This document shows, in pieces, positions 4,779 to 6,456 of a stretch of 6,456 nt of DNA. The DNA comes from Microbacteriaceae bacterium (GTDB lineage: Bacteria; Actinomycetota; Actinomycetes; Actinomycetales; Microbacteriaceae). Both the position numbers and the translations under genes were made by a program. How positions within the stretch are numbered: the stretch's first letter is position 1; the number at the start of each line of letters is the position of its first letter. The stretch is from contig CANGGA010000059.1 in assembly GCA_947453285.1 (NCBI GenBank), positions 1 to 6,456 of the forward strand. The letters are read 5' to 3'. The notes under the pieces were generated by a model. The model had not been told where the DNA came from. It saw nothing but the letters and a program-made list of their open reading frames with translations, and did no database searches.

Positions 4779-6455
4779 TTAGCCGGCGAAGTGAATAGCG
4801 AGCACTTCTTGCAAATACTCGATCCAGGTCATCGACCTGAGCACTCGAAGCTGACGAGCATTGTCTAGAACATACGCGCTCGAATAGGTGCTATTGGCAA
4901 CAACCGAGATTGCATTGGTCACGGGAGCATATTTTTTAACCTCGCCACCGACCTGCAAATACAACGGATAGGTATAGCCGCCGTCGGCTAGCGCAACGGT
5001 TGCAACGCTGGTGTCATCAATCCATGAAACTGAGCGAACGATGCTCTGGGTTTGACCGATTTCGATCGGGTTAGAAATGGCGACCGGCGCACCGCTTGTG
5101 TCGCGCTGAATCGAGGCGACATAGAGGTGGTTACCCGACTCGGTTTTCAGCAAAACCGCGAGTCGACCACCCTCACGCGAAATTGCGAACGCCTGATGGG
5201 TCTTGGCATTTAGCCAGCCGAGTGAGACGAACTTTTGGTGGCCAGCCGAGTCGAAGGCCTGAAGGGTTGAGTCTTTGCCGCTACCGAGCGACCAAACGTA
5301 GCCCTGAGGGTCAATCACCGGGGCGAGCAAACCCGGACGTGCGTCGATTGGGGTGATGGTCGAGTCGAGGCCGGTTAGGTGAAACAGGCCAATTCCCTGC
5401 TTGCCCTTGAGCGCTAACAGGGTCTGCTGATTGTTGATGCCGAAGTCTGTCGCGCCCCAGCGCGCCGCTGCCGAGGTCGCCTTAGTCATAGAGATGGCCG
5501 AAGTCGAAAGAGCCTTGAAGCCGGTTGTGGTTAGCACTATCGGGTCGGGGTTGTTAGCTAGCGAGACCGCGTATGGAAGATTCGCGATGTTCTGTGCGAT
5601 GTGATCGATTCGAATTTCTACCGAGAACACGTTTGGCAACTGAGTGAGCGTCGCGGTCAACTGTGCGAGCATTCGCTGTCGTTGAAGGGTGGTTGCCTTG
5701 TTTGCCGAACTAGCAAGATCGACTATTGCCGCTCCATCTTGCACGGTCACCGAATCGATTGCCAATTTGGTTTGAGCAGGAAACGCTGAATTGACCGCAC
5801 CCGCAAGCCAGGTGTCTGGACCATCGAGCAGGTTCGAAACCAAACGGGTGCTTGTCGAAACTCGGCTGGCATACCAGCGAAGGTCTGGAACTAGATATCG
5901 GTTTTGCTTGTCATAGAAGTAGAGCGCATAGCTCTTGAACAGAACGTCGAAGACCGGCCGAACCAAAACGGTTGCGTCTGGTGCCTCACTGATTCGCCAT
6001 TGGCCATCTTCTTTTACGAAAGTGAAATCGAGCGAACGCTTAATTCCTGCGCCAAGGTCATGGTAACGACCCATTTTGTCAATTCGAGCCACGGCGTTGA
6101 CAATTAGTTGAGCACCGGTCGTGCCGATCATTCGAATCTCTGGTCGAGCATCACCAATCAAGAGTTCGTTGCCAGGGTTCCACTTTGGTGCGAGCGAGCC
6201 GGTGAGATATTCGCGAGCGACCTGGTAGTCGTTCTGCGGGCCGGTGGCAGCGTTCAAGAATCCGTTGATGATTTCTTGCTGACCAGAACCCTCGATTGGG
6301 CCGCTAGGCGAGTAATAAAGGTAATCGGCGGTAAGACCACTTTGAATGTCTGAGCCAACCTTGACCTCGCTGCTGGTTGGCAACTTGGCGCAGGCGCTGA
6401 GGCTCAGGGTCACGGCAGCGACGACTGCGATTGCTCGAAGGCTAGTCAGTCTCAT
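4779..6455 (-). CDS. lpqB: Lipoprotein LpqB, GerMN and beta-propeller domains
   Basis: A 558-residue exported lipoprotein. The N-terminus MRLTSLRAIAVVAAVTLSLS has positive charge then a hydrophobic core, followed by the lipobox LSAC with Cys22 as the lipidated residue. The mature protein starts with a conserved region (about 25-160) holding IINGFLNAATG (62-72) and YQVAREYLTG (77-86). A GerMN-like domain (about 170-290) has YFYDKQNRYLVPDLRW (179-194) and LVSNLLDGPDTWL (205-217). The C-terminal part (about 300-558) is beta-rich with propeller-like repeats such as PVIDPQGYVWSLGSG (379-393) and VRSVSWIDDTSVATV (473-487). In relatives LpqB is encoded after mtrAB, contacts the extracellular part of the sensor kinase MtrB and influences cell-envelope control; that role is taken from the family. 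The ATG at 6455-6453 begins a canonical signal peptide, so the gene looks complete. Its ribosome site and the expected mtrB lie beyond the edge. Length is close to the M. tuberculosis protein. Confidence 0.95.
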   Translation of the reverse strand: MRLTSLRAIAVVAAVTLSLSACAKLPTSSEVKVGSDIQSGLTADYLYYSPSGPIEGSGQQEIINGFLNAATGPQNDYQVAREYLTGSLAPKWNPGNELLIGDARPEIRMIGTTGAQLIVNAVARIDKMGRYHDLGAGIKRSLDFTFVKEDGQWRISEAPDATVLVRPVFDVLFKSYALYFYDKQNRYLVPDLRWYASRVSTSTRLVSNLLDGPDTWLAGAVNSAFPAQTKLAIDSVTVQDGAAIVDLASSANKATTLQRQRMLAQLTATLTQLPNVFSVEIRIDHIAQNIANLPYAVSLANNPDPIVLTTTGFKALSTSAISMTKATSAAARWGATDFGINNQQTLLALKGKQGIGLFHLTGLDSTITPIDARPGLLAPVIDPQGYVWSLGSGKDSTLQAFDSAGHQKFVSLGWLNAKTHQAFAISREGGRLAVLLKTESGNHLYVASIQRDTSGAPVAISNPIEIGQTQSIVRSVSWIDDTSVATVALADGGYTYPLYLQVGGEVKKYAPVTNAISVVANSTYSSAYVLDNARQLRVLRSMTWIEYLQEVLAIHFAG

Positions 6456-6456
6456 C

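Noticed and set aside
4761..4787. Terminator after lpqB
   Set aside because: Only stems of 3-4 bp can be formed (CTG/CAG and GCCG/CGGC), with no U-tract, so the structure is too weak to call.
5904..6353. Two adjacent plus-strand open frames opposite lpqB
   Set aside because: They are antisense to a clearly coding lpqB and show no domain, signal peptide or start site of their own.
1..6456. Search for a novel defence, mobile or biosynthetic system
   Set aside because: All five genes belong to conserved actinobacterial families in their usual order, with no repeats, integrase, transposase or foreign-looking base composition.

Overview
The window carries a compact, conserved housekeeping locus of an actinobacterium. 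On the minus strand, in transcription order, are lpqB, a comF-like gene, hpf (long form) and secA. A small gene of the Rv3235 (DUF6459) family lies on the plus strand and converges on secA. The order lpqB - comF - hpf - secA - Rv3235-like matches the arrangement remembered for Mycobacterium (the Rv3244c to Rv3235 neighbourhood), usually preceded by mtrA-mtrB. The moderate GC content (by eye a little above half), very short intergenic gaps and protein style suggest a small-genome, lower-GC member of Microbacteriaceae, such as a freshwater Rhodoluna/Aquiluna-like lineage. That placement is inference and was not tested.

Layout: 76-588 (+) Rv3235-like protein; 585-3263 (-) secA, sharing the palindromic CTAG at 585-588 as stop with the plus-strand gene; 3264-3367 a 104-base gap with a strong GC-rich stem-loop, a short direct repeat and a weak secA promoter candidate; 3368-3994 (-) hpf with a clear Shine-Dalgarno; 3995-4055 its leader with a 7-bp hairpin; 4056-4712 (-) comF-like phosphoribosyltransferase; 4713-4778 a short gap with no clear signal; 4779-6455 (-) lpqB, complete and starting one base before the window edge. 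No stretch over 300 bases lacks a gene.

How the genes relate: LpqB is an envelope lipoprotein known in relatives as an accessory to the MtrAB two-component system; SecA is the ATPase motor that exports proteins, including lipoproteins such as LpqB; HPF dimerises and silences ribosomes in stationary phase; the ComF-like protein is a phosphoribosyltransferase-fold protein of uncertain role in this phylum; the Rv3235-like protein has no known function. No mobile element, CRISPR array, tRNA, rRNA or foreign-looking island is visible. I did not find an undescribed multi-gene system. The points worth a second look are the shared stop codons, the stem-loops at gene junctions, the TTG start of secA, the missing zinc-binding tail of SecA and the uncharacterised Rv3235-like gene.
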